A model generated the notes under the pieces. It searched no databases and was not told the origin of the DNA. It saw only the letters and a list, made by a program, of their open reading frames with translations. The position numbers and the translations under genes are program-made. A DNA stretch of 64,000 nucleotides, from the NCBI GenBank assembly GCA_016584305.1, contig JACEEZ010016486.1, positions 47,459 through 111,458 of the forward strand, written 5' to 3'. The stretch comes from Chionoecetes opilio. Taxonomy: Eukaryota; Arthropoda; Malacostraca; Decapoda; Majidae. This document shows, piece by piece, positions 9,286 to 21,215 of this stretch (position 1 is its first letter; each line of letters begins with the position of its first letter).

Positions 9286-10019
9286 ACCCCAAAGATAGAA
9301 AAAAATATGGGGCGTATTTTGTGACTAAAAATAAGGCTTTAATTTTGTGCATCCCCCTTTGGAAGAAAAATTTTTTACTTTTTTAAAGCTCCGCCCACTT
9401 TTTTTTACTTTTTTGCGTGCCAAAAAACTAGTAGATCACTCCCCCCAGGGATTTTACTCTTTTCCTGTAAAATTTTACAGTCGGGGTGGGTGGTGGTTTC
9501 AAGACCGGGCCCAAATAAAATTCGCGCGCATGAGAAAATCTTTAAAAACTCCTCCCGTAAATTTTTTCTCTTTTCCTTTAATTCTCCCCAATTCAACTTT
9601 CCATTCTTTCGCACACATCCCAAGGATCTGTATTTATTAAGGGGTAGGTAAGGGTAGAAAGGAGTAAGTAGGTAAACTTTTAAACGGGTAAGAAGTCACA
9701 AATTTTAAAAAATTCTCCAGGGGAACGTCGGGAAAAATTTTTCCCCAAATCCCTCAAATTTTTTCCCAATGTTCCAAAAATCTTCGTTGATGTTTGCTGT
9801 TTGGGCCCCAAAAACTTTGTATTTTGCTATATTATAAAAAAATTGCTTAAATAAAATTCTTTGGTGATATTCCAATTTGCAATAGAAATGTAAAAAATTT
9901 GGTAGATAGGGTTACATCCCCAAAAAAAAAACCCCTTTTAGAAAACCTTCGCGGGGCCGAATACGAACTTTTCATTGGAACTGATTCAGCTCCAACAGGG
10001 TGGGAAAGGTCCCTTTTGT
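9286..10019. other. no recognisable gene; noisy AT-rich sequence
   Basis: Repeated homopolymers and frequent stops in all frames. I see no repeat family or coding signature that can be supported. Confidence 0.5.
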
Positions 10020-10450
10020 AAAGGGTTCGCCCAGGGGCCCAACCACCAGAACCCCCCACCCCCCAGGCACCCACCCCCCAACCCCCCCCCCCACCCACCC
10101 CCCCCCACCACCACCCATCACACACCCACCCACCACACCCCCCCCCCCCACCCCCCCCATCCCCCTCCGCCCCCCCCCGCCCACCACCACCCACCCCCCC
10201 ACACGCCCAACCCCCACCTTCCCCCACCCCACACTCACCACACACCCACCCCCACACCCCACCCACAATCCCCCCCAAACGGGCCCTAAACCCATCCGCC
10301 CCCACCCCCCCACCCACCACCCGCCCATAAATACATCCGCCCCCCAAAAACACCCCCCCCCACCACAAAAACCCCTCACAATCCCCCCCCCACACCCCCC
10401 CCACCAAAACGCCCATCACCCATCCGCCACCACACACCCCCCCAAAAAAT
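10020..10450. repeat. C-rich low-complexity tract
   Basis: CCCACC, CCCCCCAC and CACCAC runs make up nearly the whole block. The open frames through it on both strands are proline/histidine- or glycine-rich artefacts of composition. Confidence 0.85.
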
Positions 10451-11939
10451 TTTAAGAGGGGTTTTTTAGGGGATTTTTTCCACACGGGGGGCCGGCAAAA
10501 AATTAAGGGTTGCTTTCGGGTAATTTGACCCCCTTTAATGAGGTTTCCCCTAGGGGTTTTTTAACATTTTAAAAGCAGCTTGCCCCCGAGGTCGAGAATC
10601 CCCAAAGTTGCCCCCAAAGGACGCAAAACAAAAAGTCTTCATATCTTTTTTCCCGCTAACTCTAGGGGATAAAATTTATTTCCCGGGTCCGCACACATCT
10701 TTGTCCCGACTAGTATTTCCCCCACCTCACAATCCCCTTTCCATCAGTATAAAATTTTTTGGCTTTTTTTTCCTAGGGGCCCCTTGGGGAACAAAGGCAT
10801 ATCTCCCCTGGGGGATTACTAATCTTATTTTGTTTGGGCCTTTGATTTTCTGGGGGTTTTACCCCCCAAATAAAATTTTTCCCTTAGACTCAAAAATAAT
10901 TTTCACCCCAAATGTTTAAACCCATGACTTAAAATTTTTACTTAATTTTGCCCCCCTTTCCCCGGAGATTTGAGCCGGGTCTTTTATTGTGGGATCTTGT
11001 AAAATCTTCCCTTTTATCTATAAAAGGGAAAAAGGGTTCCAGTCTTCCCAAAAATTAAATGGAGGAGAAAGGGAGCTTTTTATATTTATTTATGTCTTTC
11101 TAAGTATTAAAGGGTTCGGTTTTTTGATAGGGGGCCCTAAATCTCCTTAAACTATGGTTTTTCAAAGCCCTTCCCAGCCCTATCTTTGCCCTTGAAAGAG
11201 ATTTTTTTCCCCAAAGCCCAAGCCCTTACAATCCCAAATCATTCTTTCTTGCCCCATTTTGCCAAGGAGCTCTAGGAGTAGAAAAGGTCCATGAGCTTTT
11301 CCCTTTTAACTCTAGAGATCTTTGTACTGATGGATGTTTTAATATTTCTAACAATATGGGGAGGCTCCTACAAAGGGTTAGTACATTACACGGGAAAAAA
11401 AAAAAAAAAAAAAAGTTCTGGCAGGGAAATTTTTAAAAACATTTTTTAGACTTTTTTTGGGGTGCTGAATTAAAATCTAAATTTTATATTTTCTCTATCA
11501 AAATTCACTTTTTTTTGGCGCTTAGGTATATTCCATTTTCATGTTTCAAGAAAAATTTATCCTTCTATTGAGAAAGTGTGGGAAAAGGGGCCCGGGTTTT
11601 TGGGTTTTTATTTTTAATTCTTCCCCCAATAAACGGGAAAAAATCTTCGTTTTTTTTTGAACAGGCATAAAAATTCCCCATTCTTTAGGTACGAAAGTAA
11701 AAAAACACTTTTAAACTTGCCCCGGCAATCGTCCGAAAGGTAGTTTTTTTATTATTGAATTTTCCCATTGAATTGAGTTATTTATTGTATTTCTCCTGTT
11801 GTTTTTTTTTGGTAAAACAATCCCTGGGGTGTAGATGGGGGTAAAAATTCCCAAGGGGAAACTCAGGTAGCTAAAAACTCTTTTTCTTTTTTTTGTCCGC
11901 ATTGGTGTTGCTGCCAAACCAAGGGCCTCCTCTAAACAG
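10451..11939. other. no recognisable gene; noisy sequence with an A run
   Basis: Contains an uninterrupted A run at about 11395-11414 and many 4-8 base homopolymers. No protein or repeat similarity is visible apart from sequence leading into the pseudogene that follows. Confidence 0.45.
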
Positions 11940-13662
11940 AAAAGGGGTTTCAAATGATCCAAATATTTTGCTACATCTGTGGAAGTTTTACTTTGAAGAC
12001 CCCAGAGGCGAAAACATTCTGACTTTTTTTAAGCGTTTTTTTTGGGTACTTCAAAGTACCATTTGGGAACCCAAGCCCAAGCATTGGGCTCCTCACAAAG
12101 GGGTGAAAAACCCGGTGTTAAAGACTTTGAGATAATGGTCTCAAGGAAAAAAGGGCAAAACTTAATTTTGGGAAAGTGCCTAGGGTTTTTGGAGAAAACC
12201 AAAAATCATTTTAGATAAACTGCAAATTTCCCCTGCCTTGTAAATGAAAAAGGGTTTTTAATAAGAAAAAAGAAAATTTTCCCAAAAACCCAAGAAACCC
12301 CTTTCGGGCTATTCGCCCATTTACCCATATGAAGAAATCCCTTGTACCAATATTTACTGAGCTTAAAAAAAATGATGAAACAGTTTCTTGCTCACCTTCC
12401 CCCCACTGATGAAAAGACACTACAGATATTTTTTTAGCCCTCTGATGAAGATTGTAACAACGCAATTCTGTTTACCCCAGTCTGCTTTGAATGTTTTTTT
12501 TAGAGATCTTTAAACTACCAAAGAGTTGCTGAAATGTTTTCTTCAAGCTGCAAGAGAATCGAATGCCCGAAAACCCCCCCCAGGGTTTTTCATTTTAAAC
12601 GTAACAGGGAAGCAGAAATTTCGTAAGCAGCATCTTTTCCCTTCAATGGCCAGCTTGTCTATTGTACTGATGTAAAAGGGTACTTCCCTTTTTTGGGCTG
12701 CTAGCTATTATTTAAAGGGGTTGGAGACTTTTTATTGACCGTTTTCCAAAAAATTTTTTAATGTTTCTGTTACACAATGGAATAAATATGGCTCTGTACC
12801 AAAAGGTCTTCTGTAAAACTTTAAGGGGAAAATATAAAACATCAAGGGTTGTCCAGAAGGTTTTCAATATCATGGGTTTATGGGTTTAATTTGGGGTCGA
12901 ATTTTAAAATGGTTTTAAATTTTTTTTAGGTTCCCCAAGGAGGGTACACCAAATTCCCCCGTTTTTTTGTGTTACTGGGACCGGGAGAGCTACAGCAAGC
13001 ATTTTGGGGGAAAAAAGAATGGGCCCCGCGACGAAATTTGGCATCTGCAAAAAGAATGTCTCAAAGTCCTCTAGTGGGTAGGAAAAGATTGTCCCTTTTC
13101 CCCCCTTTGCACTAAAACTTGGATTGGGTAACAGTTCGGCAAAGCTCTTGACACAGTGGAGAATGCTTTTAGCTATATATGCTTTAACTTTTCCCGGGCT
13201 TAGTGAAGAGAAGAAAAAAGGGTGGAATTTGATGGACCTCAAAATGAAAACTAAAGAGAGATCCAAAATTTTTTCACATCAATGAAAGGCCCGAAGAAAA
13301 AGCTTGGGAAAGCATTTTTTAATGGGGGTGAAAAATTTTTTAAAGGGGAAAAAAGAAAGCAACAACTATAAGAGATTGTGGGAAAAGCTACTAAAGAGCC
13401 TGCGAGATCTTGGATGTAGAATGATTTTCAGGTTCACTATTTTAAAAAACAGCCATTTTGGGCAAAGTTTTCCGGGGAACCTTTTGGGGGGGGGTTTTTG
13501 GGAAAAAGAGGGAAAAAGGGACGTTTTCATCAGGACATTAAACAAAGGAAAAACGGTATCAAGGGCCCGGGGGGACTTTAAAATTGATTTCGGATTATTG
13601 GGGGGCTTGATGGAAAACAACCCCCGAACTGTACATCGAGATCAGCCAAAAAAAAAATTTTA
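11940..13662 (+). pseudogene. decayed copy of a multicopy uncharacterized arthropod protein
   Basis: Reading across frames gives FCYICGSFTLKT (about 11965), then WAPHKGVKNPVLKTLR and WSQGKK, then WRKPKN, much later LFPPLH and HSGECF, FDGPQNEN, VKNFLKGKK, NNYKRLWEKLLKSLRDLGCR (about 13360) and NPRTVHRDQPKKKF (about 13618). In that order these resemble a protein family I recall as highly multiplied in arthropod genomes, with an N-terminal CxxC module and a conserved block ending in ADYCW-like and HRRQ-like motifs. Its function is unknown. Nearly every segment is in a different frame, partly because of poor base quality. The name and role are therefore left open. Confidence 0.5.
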
Positions 13663-14724
13663 CATAACTGCTTTCTTGCCATTGAAACTGTGCACCATAT
13701 ATATGTATTGTTTTTATTTTCTATTTCAATTTTTGTCACTAAAGTTTGGTTTTCTTGTACATGGAAATTCGGGATCTTTTTAATTCCTTGATTAAGAAAA
13801 TCCAAAAGTATTAAATAAAAAAACACGTGTTTTTTTTTGAAAACCCTTTGATTTAGGGTGAAAGAGCTTTTCATCAAAAAATTTAAAAATCTATATCGCG
13901 AAAAACCTGATTGATAAAACAAAAAATTTAGTTTTTATTCGATCAGCACCCAAATTCAAATTGATTTTTTTTAAAACCTTTTGCCAGAAATATCGTGTGA
14001 CCAGTGTTTTCGCTAAACAATCGCCGAGACACGAAACCCCCCGAAACCACAAAAACCCCCCGAACACTTTAATAAAGTTTTCGTTTTTTTTAATTTTTCT
14101 TTTCCCAAGGGGGGGCAAAAATACGCCTCATCCCAAGGTCATTTTTAATAGCAAAAATTTAAACTGAAACCCCCAAAACCCGTACCATGCTTACCTTGGA
14201 AACTACTGCAGAAATACTTTAATAATCCTAAAAAACCCAAGGATAAAAGGAAAAAAATCCCCAAAGGGCCTGAACAAATTCCAAAAATCTTTGAAAAAAT
14301 TCCCAAAGGGGTTTACAACATTACACCATATTGTAACACACCTAAGGCCTCTTTCCCTTTTCGCATTTCAAGCCTTCACGGGAAAAAAAGAAATTCAGGG
14401 GTTCCTTTGCGCACGAAAAACCTTTGGGGGGAGGCAAAGCCTAGTGAAGCAGCAAAACCCTTGAAATTTCTCTACTCACATTGAGAGGTGGGTACTTGGG
14501 TAAGTTTTCAGTTTTAAAAAACAAACCAAAGGGCGCCTTTGGGGCCCCATTTCTCTTTTCGTGAAGGGTTTTTTCCCCCCCTCCGATCGGAAGGGGGTTT
14601 TAGGCAGCATAAAAAAAGGGTCATGGGTGGGAGTCTATGCTTCCCGGGGGATCTTAAACTTGAATGATCCCTTTACATAAAAAGCTAGCTGAAATTTTTA
14701 TCTCGTTATTTTTCTCCTTTGTTA
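13663..14724. other. no recognisable gene
   Basis: A/T-rich with scattered homopolymers. No intact frame, repeat family or RNA gene could be supported. Confidence 0.45.
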
Positions 14725-15497
14725 AACTCTCTCTCTCGTTTTCTCTCTCTCGTTATCTCTCCTACCTCTCTCTCTCTCTTTTCTCTCTCGTGTTATCTCT
14801 CTCTCGTTATCTCTCTCTCTCGTTTTTCTCTCTCTTCTCCCCTCGTTTTTCTCCTTTTCTCTCTTTGTTATCTCTCTTTTCGTTTTTCTCCCCTCCCCTC
14901 TCTCTCCCCTCCCTCGTTTTTTTCCGCTCTCTCTCCCCTCGTTATCTCTCTCTCCTTTTCTCTCTCTCTCTCTCTCTCTTCCCCTTTTCGTTAAACTCTC
15001 TCCCCTCTCTCTCGTTATTTTTCTCCCTTTTCTCGTTATCTCTCCTTTGCTCGTTATCTCTCTCTCTCTTATCTCCTCTCTCTCGGGTTTCTCCTCTTTT
15101 CTCTCCCTTATCTCTCTCTTTTTATTTTCTCTTTTCTCTCTCTCCCCCTCTCTCCTCCCCTCTCTTTTCTCTCTCTCTTCCCTCTCTTCTCTCTTCTCTC
15201 TCTCCCCTCTCCTCTCTCTCTCTCTCTCTCTCGTTATCTCTCTCTCTCTCTTTTATCTCTCTCTCTCGTTATCTCTTTTCTTCTCGTTTTTTCTCTCTCT
15301 CTCGGTATCTCTCTCTCTCCTCTCTTTTCCCCTTTTCGCCCCCTCTCTCTTCCTCTCTCCTCTTCATCTCTCTCTCTCTCCTTCTCCCTCTCTCTCTTTT
15401 CTCTCTCTCTCCTCTCCCTCTCTCTCTCTCTCTCCCCTCCCCCTCTCTCTCTCTTCGTTATCTCTCTCTCTCGTTATCTCTCTCTCTCTCTCTCTTA
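14725..15497. repeat. long (CT)n microsatellite
   Basis: About 770 bp of CTCTCT interrupted by CGTT, CCCC and TTTT. Recurring CTCTCTCGTTATCTC blocks suggest a loose higher-order unit. Serine/leucine-rich frames through it are artefacts. Confidence 0.95.
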
Positions 15498-15669
15498 ATT
15501 GCCCCGCAAACTTTAGTTTTTTTGTAACAAAAAAAAGGGGGTTTTTTCGTTTTCCCTTTTTTTCAAAAGCGAATCCCAAACCCGAGCCCAGAACCCCAAA
15601 CCCCGAGCTGAAAGCCGGTTCTGCCCAAATTTTTGGGGGCAATGGGAAAAGGTCTATACACACTAACAA

Positions 15670-16120
15670 AAACAAAATAAACCTTTACTACATAATAACT
15701 CAAAAAAATTTTTAAAGCCGGAAAAAAAAAAAATAAAATGAAAAATTGAAAACCAAAACCGAACCTCAAATCTTGCAAAATTTTAGTTTTTTTTTTTTCT
15801 AACCCTGCTCAAAATAAAAACCCTTTTTATATCTAGTTTAAATTATAACTAAATATTAAACTAAACACTTAATTAGACTCAAATATATAATAAAAAGCCG
15901 GAAATAAATATAAATGAAAATTGAAAACCGAAACCGAACTCTCAAAACTTGCAAATGTATCAAAATACACCTTTATTTCTAGTAATTATAAGTAAACATA
16001 AAACTAAACACACTTAATAAGACTCAAATAATGAAAAAAAGCCATAAATAAGAAAAATAATTAATAAAAATATATATACAAAAATAGGACCGAAACCAAA
16101 CTCGCAAATCTGCAAACGTC
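15670..16120 (+). repeat. A-rich tandem repeat, about three diverged units
   Basis: Each unit contains AAAGCCGGAAATAAA-like sequence, then AAAATTGAAAACC, GAAACCGAACTC and CTTGCAAA. Units begin near 15700, 15885 and 16030. The tract ends just before the retrotransposon ORF2 segment. Confidence 0.65.
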
Positions 16121-16552
16121 TTACAGAGTCCGGCCTCTAGGTTGACATGGTGGTTGGAACACAAACACCTTCTTCCTCCAAACATGTTCGGGTTTCGTCC
16201 TCACCGGGGCACCCTGGATGCCCTGCTCCAGCTGGAGCACCACATACAGGAAGGATTTACCCACAAACAATTCACACTAGTAGCCTTCCTTGACATCAAA
16301 GCAGCATTTGACACCTCCTCCCATAATGCCATAATTGTAAAACTTGCCCGCCTAGGACTGCATGGCTTCCCTCTCCAATGGGTTAAATCCTTCCTGTCTT
16401 CCAGGTCCTTCTCTCTGGTGATCGGGAACACCCATTCCAGGTCTTACCCGGTCACCAGAGGCGTCCCACAGGGTTCTCCTCTCAGTCCTATCCTCTTCAA
16501 CATCTTGCTTTCAGACTTTCCCTGCTCTCCATGCACACATGCACTCATCTTG

Positions 16553-17721
16553 CAAGCGAAAAAAATTCGCTTGCCAGCGGTCACTTTCCCCCCGCAGAAA
16601 ACGTTTCCGTCGCTTGCTCCTGAGATGGCAGGGCGGCGGCTGAGATGTAAACGAAACATGGCGGTGGACCAAAGTTTCTCGAGTGATTTTATGCTGGATC
16701 AGTTCTTATTTTTCTGATCCAGAGGATTCTTCCAGCTCCTCAGAAAACGAAGGCGAGCAAGTATCATCATCATGTCTTCTGCTAAGTGTATGGCCGACGG
16801 AGGCTGTTCGCTGTGTTGTGTGTGTAAAGACTGTTTGAATGCATATATAGGAATATGTAAAGATGTGCCGGTTATTTTATCCTTAACTAGCAGAAAGGGT
16901 GCCCTCCGGGCACCTTTCTCCTAGCTCCTGTGAAGGGCTGTGGGCCTGCGGCCCAATGGGGGGCCTGCGGCCATGTTGTGTTATGTTGATACCTCATAGC
17001 ATTACCCAGCCAGAGGGACGGGGACCCAACACTACAACGGGGACTACAAATTCAAGTCTCTATCTCGCACGGTTTAACCGCTACAGCTGTTTTTAGGTTG
17101 TTTTTGCTTGCCACGCCCACCGGGGTCGGACACGCCCCTCAAAACATCTGCCATCCCCCCCAAGTCGATCACGGCCAACAATTTTGGACTACAGTGTCAA
17201 GTCTGTATCTCGCACGGTTTAGCAGCCACAGCGGTTTTAGGTTTTTTTTGCTGGCCACGCCCACCAGGGTCGACCACGCCCATCGAAACATAGCCTATGT
17301 TTTCCGCTGGGTCATGAGGATTCCAAATATGTGCGGCATGTGGGGTTTTGGCCATCTGTAGCCGAGTCTATAACGAACATACAGACACACAGACAGACAG
17401 AGACAAATTTTGAGATTTATATATATAGATTACACGCCGCAACATCACTTACCTGATTCAAGATTATAGAATAAGATATTAAAATAAGAAAGAGTGATTG
17501 ATTTTAACTAAAGTACATTACTGTCACATTTATTGAAGCCCAAACCACCGCCACGTCAGCCGAAAACGACAGTGCCCAAACAAACATTTCGCTTGCTGCC
17601 GCAACAACAACAACAAATTCTTGCGGGTCGGGCAATCATCTTCCCTGGATGATTGAACAGCAAGCGAAATTTGAGCAATCGAAAAGATTTCGCTTGCAAG
17701 CGAAATCCCCCGCAGAAAACG
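16553..17721. mobile_element. insertion inside the reverse-transcriptase YADD region
   Basis: The insert starts at TTGCAAGCGAAA after HALIL and ends at CCCGCAGAAAACGC before TATGCTGATG. Both ends carry foldback-type GCAAGCGAAA...TTCGCTTGC palindromes and both carry the direct motif CCGCAGAAAACG. CTT occurs at both junctions and may be a 3-bp duplication. Inside near 16650 is a short acidic serine-rich frame (SDPEDSSSSSENEGEQ) that resembles the N-terminus of a transposase but does not continue. An uninterrupted relative of the target is at 46575-46661, which supports this being an insertion. Confidence 0.7.
16884..17432 (+). repeat. short interspersed element nested in the insertion
   Basis: Begins TAACTAGCAGAAAGGGTGCC with a small GTGCCCTCCGGGCAC palindrome. 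It contains a duplicated segment TCTCGCACGGTTTA...GCCACGCCCACC at about 17070-17120 and 17206-17270. It ends with (CAGA)n followed by GATTTATATATATAGATTA. This combination resembles common short non-autonomous repeats of invertebrates. No protein is encoded. Confidence 0.55.
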
Positions 17722-19621
17722 CCTTATGCTGATGCCATCTGTCTTCTATGCTCTGCTCCCACTATCCAGGAGGCTCAAGACCATCTTCAACGTGGGCTTG
17801 ATGCCGTCCACTCTTGGACCACCCGTTGGGGACTGACGATGAGTGCACAGAAGTCTAGCCTTCTGTGCTTCACCCGAAGGCGTATTCCCAACATCCCGAC
17901 GGTCACCATTAATGGGTCCCCCATTTCCTTCAAAACTCACTACAAATTCCTTGGTTTACTGTTGGATGGCCCCCGCCTAACCTGGGGCCGCCACATACAG
18001 TACCTGGTGACCTCGTGCCTCAAGAGGCTTAACTTAATGAAGTCCCTTGCAGGGGTCAAGTGGGGTGCGGACAGGAGTACTCTCCTTCACTTCTATTGCA
18101 CTTACATCCGTAGTCGCTTAGACTACGGGTGTGAGGTTTATGGAGCGGCCTCACCTTCCCTCCTCCACAAGTTAGATGTAATTCAGAATTCGGCTCTTCG
18201 TATAGCCTTGGGGGCATTCAGGTCCTCCCCAGTCACAGCCCTTCAGGCAGAATCCTCCCTCTCCTCCCTGTCACACCGACGCTCCACCCTCCTTGTCCGC
18301 ACCTGCACTAAACTGGCCTCCTTCCCTAGCTGCCATGTCCTCCACTCCCTCCTCCTCCGGCACGGTAGGGAACCACTTCATGGCCCCCTACCGTATCAAG
18401 CCCACACACCTTTCGTTGAGAGAGCCCTCTCCTTCTTTGCTTCTATCCGGGTGACTCCCCCCTCCTTTCGCACTCTGAAGAAGACCTCTCTCCTGGGCCC
18501 TTGGTTTCTTCTCTCTTCTCTAATTTCTCTGTTCTTTCACACACCTACACCTTGGACCAAGGCTGCCTGTCCAGTGCAGGGCAGGTACCTTTTTCACTCC
18601 CTCCTACACACCCGCTACAGAAACTCTCTCCACATCTACACCGACGGCTCCCGTCTGCCAGCCCCTCCATCCGTCGGTGCGGCAATGTATGTCCCGGCCA
18701 GGTCTCTTGCCACCGCCTGGAGGTTGCCACCCACTGCCTCCATCCTCACGGCAGAACTTTTTGCCATCAGGGAGGGAATTAAATATGCCACCACCGTGCC
18801 CCCCTCCTGTGCAGTAACCATCTTCACCGACTCCCTCACAACCCTCCAACTTCTCCGACGTCACCGCCCTCACTCTCACCATGCCCTTTGTTTTCACATC
18901 CACCACCTCTTGCTTCACTTATCCTCCTCTGGCCATGACATCCACCTTCAGTGGGTGCCCTCCCACATTGGTGTCAGGGGCAACACTGTGGCCGACAGGG
19001 CGGCAGCGGAGGCACACTCCCACCCCTCTCCCATAGACATGACCACCGACCAGACTGATTCACTGACTAACCTTAGGACATCATGCAACCGACACTGGGA
19101 CACAGAGCTGACAGACGCTTTACAGTACACTTCACTTGTACGAATACGACAAGACACACGACACCACTGGTGGACCCACTCCCCCAGCCGTGCCCTGGAC
19201 ACCGCAGTCACCAGACTAAGGATTGGCCACACCCGCCTCAACTCTCACCTACACAAACTGGGCATGACTGACGACCCTCACTGCCCCTGGTGCCCCACAT
19301 ACCTGGACACACCTGAACACCTCCTCCTGCAATGTCCTCGCCACCACTCCCACCGCACGACACTCCTCCAATCACTATGTCCATTCCTCCGCAGACCAAC
19401 TCTAGCCGACCTCCTGAGTGGCTCTCCAGACTCCGTCTTGGTCTTCAAAGTCCTCAAACACACCAGGACCTTCCTACACAAGTCAGGCCAACTGCATAGG
19501 ATCTAACCTGCTGATTCATCTGCATCCTGCACCTTGGGGGCACTAGAGGCTGTGGCACCACAGCCTGCACGGCCCCTTCTTACCCGCAACAACAACAACA
19601 ATCGAGTAAAGTGACAGACAA

Positions 19622-20159
19622 CTGGGGTGCGTTCACTAGGCCATTCTGTACGATATTGTACGGTATTGTATGCTATTGTACGCCGTACAGAAAACTTCTG
19701 TGTGCTCTCCCGCGCACCGACTCGAGGAGTTGGTTTGCCAACAACGACAACAACAGCGCGGGAACAATGTTTGTAAACAAACGGATCACAATGGCAGCGC
19801 CGAGTGAGATATATGAGGTGGAAACTGCAAAGACTATAGGAGTTACGTGCATGCAGACGTGCAACTGCACTACGAGCATAGCAGTAAGTAATACCGCTGT
19901 TGTAGGATAAGGAGATAATGCAGTGATATTACTATCGTCGTATATATAATGAAAAACGTATCACATTGTTGGACATTTCTTCTTTGCTAAGATATATCTT
20001 TCCTTGTACAGCTGCTGGTCCTGACACGGCTCCTGTTGTAGAAGCAGAAGTGCCTGACACTGCTGCGACACCAACACTCGAAGCAGAAGTGCCTGACACT
20101 GCTGAGACACCAATAAGAAGTAAGTGCATAGGATGCTTTGGGGAAGACTAGGTAAATAA
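19622..20159 (+). mobile_element. PIF/Harbinger-like element end with exon-like segments
   Basis: The left end GGGGTGCGTTCACTAGGCCA mirrors the 5' end of the HARBI1-like element at about 29330-29372 (CTGCGTTCACTAAGGAATTC on the minus strand). Downstream is a short frame from ATG 19791 (MAAPSEIYEVETAK) ending at a good donor, AGCA then GTAAGT, and a second block at about 20011-20121 with two copies of EAEVPDTA and a second donor, AGAA then GTAAGT. The two blocks do not join in frame simply, so no gene is claimed. A noisy direct copy of 19773-19927 lies at 21718-21865. Confidence 0.5.
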
Positions 20160-21215
20160 CCTATTCGGTTATGATGGACGAGAACTTCGCGGTCATTTTC
20201 AGAGACACCAACTAATTTTTCCTGGACAAAAATAGGTTCTGTTTCTAATGCAAGTTTTTCTAATTATTATAAATTATTATTATTATAATTTCTTTTTCTA
20301 ATGCAAGTTTTTCTAATGCTGTTTCACACGCAAGCTTAACATTGGAGTTTCCCTTGACTACTGGGAACGACTCCAACACTTAAAATTGTACTCTCTACAG
20401 AGACGACGAGAGAGATACATAATAATATACACCTGGAAAAAATTCTTGAGGGCAAGGTGCCAAACCCAACACCTAGAGGAGAGGAAGTCATCAAGAGCAG
20501 GGAACTCCCAAGGTTGGGGCGGGTTTGCCAAAGAAAATCAATTGGCAGCACATCCCAAAGACTGAAAACTATCCAGGCAGAGAGTTTCTGTAATACAGCA
20601 CCCAGACTGTTTAACTGCCTGCCAAGGTCAGTCAGAGACATAACAGGGTGCTGCACAGATACTTTCAAGCGGAGGCTAGACAAGGTCCTACAAGAAATAC
20701 CTGACCAGCCTCCAATACCACACGGACCGACTTATAGAGGGGCTGGGTCAAATTCCATCATTGACCAGATCCAGTACCTCAAGGTCGAGAGAATGTGTGG
20801 AAAAGGCGGATCCCCAGATTGGCCCTGATGCTTACATCAAGACTTCAACAAGGTAGAACAAGGTAAGGTAATGGAGATAGTTTTAGTTTCCGGAAACCCA
20901 CTAAAAAAAAAAAAAAAAAAAAAAAAATATTTCATCACCGAATTTTATGCATGGTTAAGGTTAGATTCGGTATACTTAGTGGTTAAGGTTAGGTTGGGTT
21001 TCATTAAAACCTACATAGAGATACAGAGGTACAGTGTTGTTAATGGAAACGCCGACCATAAAATTCGGTGATGAAATATATATATATTTTTTTAATATGG
21101 GTTTCCGGAAAATAAAACTATCTCCATTAGAAAAAGCACATATTTTAGGCCAGGAAAAATTAGTCGGTGTCTCTGAAAACGACCTCGAAGTCATTGTCCA
21201 TTATTACCGAATATT
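20160..21215. mobile_element. W element with long inverted repeats, containing a retrotransposon fragment
   Basis: Left arm 20166-20250 (GATGGACGAGAACTTCGCGG, CAGAGACACCAACTAATTTT) plus 20870-20955 (GGAGATAGTTTTAGTTTCCGG). The right arm is their reverse complement at 21040-21215 (GGAAAATAAAACTATCTCC, GTCGGTGTCTCTGAAAACG, GTCCATTATTACC). One degenerate telomere-like unit lies at the centre (20952-21005). The left arm is split by the reverse-transcriptase remnant at 20335-20828. Confidence 0.65.
20335..20828 (+). pseudogene. CR1/L2-like reverse transcriptase, C-terminal fragment
   Basis: Reading gives WERLQHLKLYSLQRRRERY, WKKILEGKVPN, QAESFCNTAPRLFNCLPRSV, DTFKRRLDKVLQEIPDQP and SNSIIDQ. The blocks with RLFNCLP and TFKRRLDK followed by an IPDQP turn form a familiar C-terminal tail of non-LTR reverse transcriptases. 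The catalytic domain is absent, as expected of a 5'-truncated LINE. The stop is at 20826. Confidence 0.75.

Larger units (their letters stand above)
16142..19506 (+). pseudogene. I/R1-like LINE ORF2: reverse transcriptase plus RNase H, interrupted
   Basis: The 5' part (endonuclease and early reverse transcriptase) is missing. 16180-16540 encodes RT blocks FGFRPHRGTLDALL, FLDIKAAFD and RGVPQGSPLSPILF. After the 1.2 kb insertion, coding resumes at about 17722 as YADAICLLCSAPTIQEAQ, so the catalytic YADD box is present as YADA. It continues through KSSLLCFTRRR, KFLGLLLD and YIRSRLDYGCEVYG to an RNase H domain: YTDGS (about 18636), ELFAIREG (about 18751), FTDSLTTL (about 18823) and VPSHIGVRGNTVADRAA (about 18955). 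This keeps the D-E-D-D residues. The C-terminus has CPWCPTYLDTPEHLLLQC, a zinc-knuckle-like motif common in these LINEs. The stop is at 19504-19506, and the 3' tail is ACAACAACAACAA near 19590. The 17.7-19.5 kb half is a clean frame, so the copy is fairly young. Alternative clade assignments (Jockey, LOA) are possible. Confidence 0.85.

Noticed and set aside
10000..10485. Proline/histidine-rich and glycine-rich ORFs of 100-210 residues
   Set aside because: They are translations of a C-rich low-complexity tract with no conserved start, domain or splice context.
14664..15715. Serine/leucine-rich ORFs of up to 287 residues
   Set aside because: They are translations of the (CT)n microsatellite.
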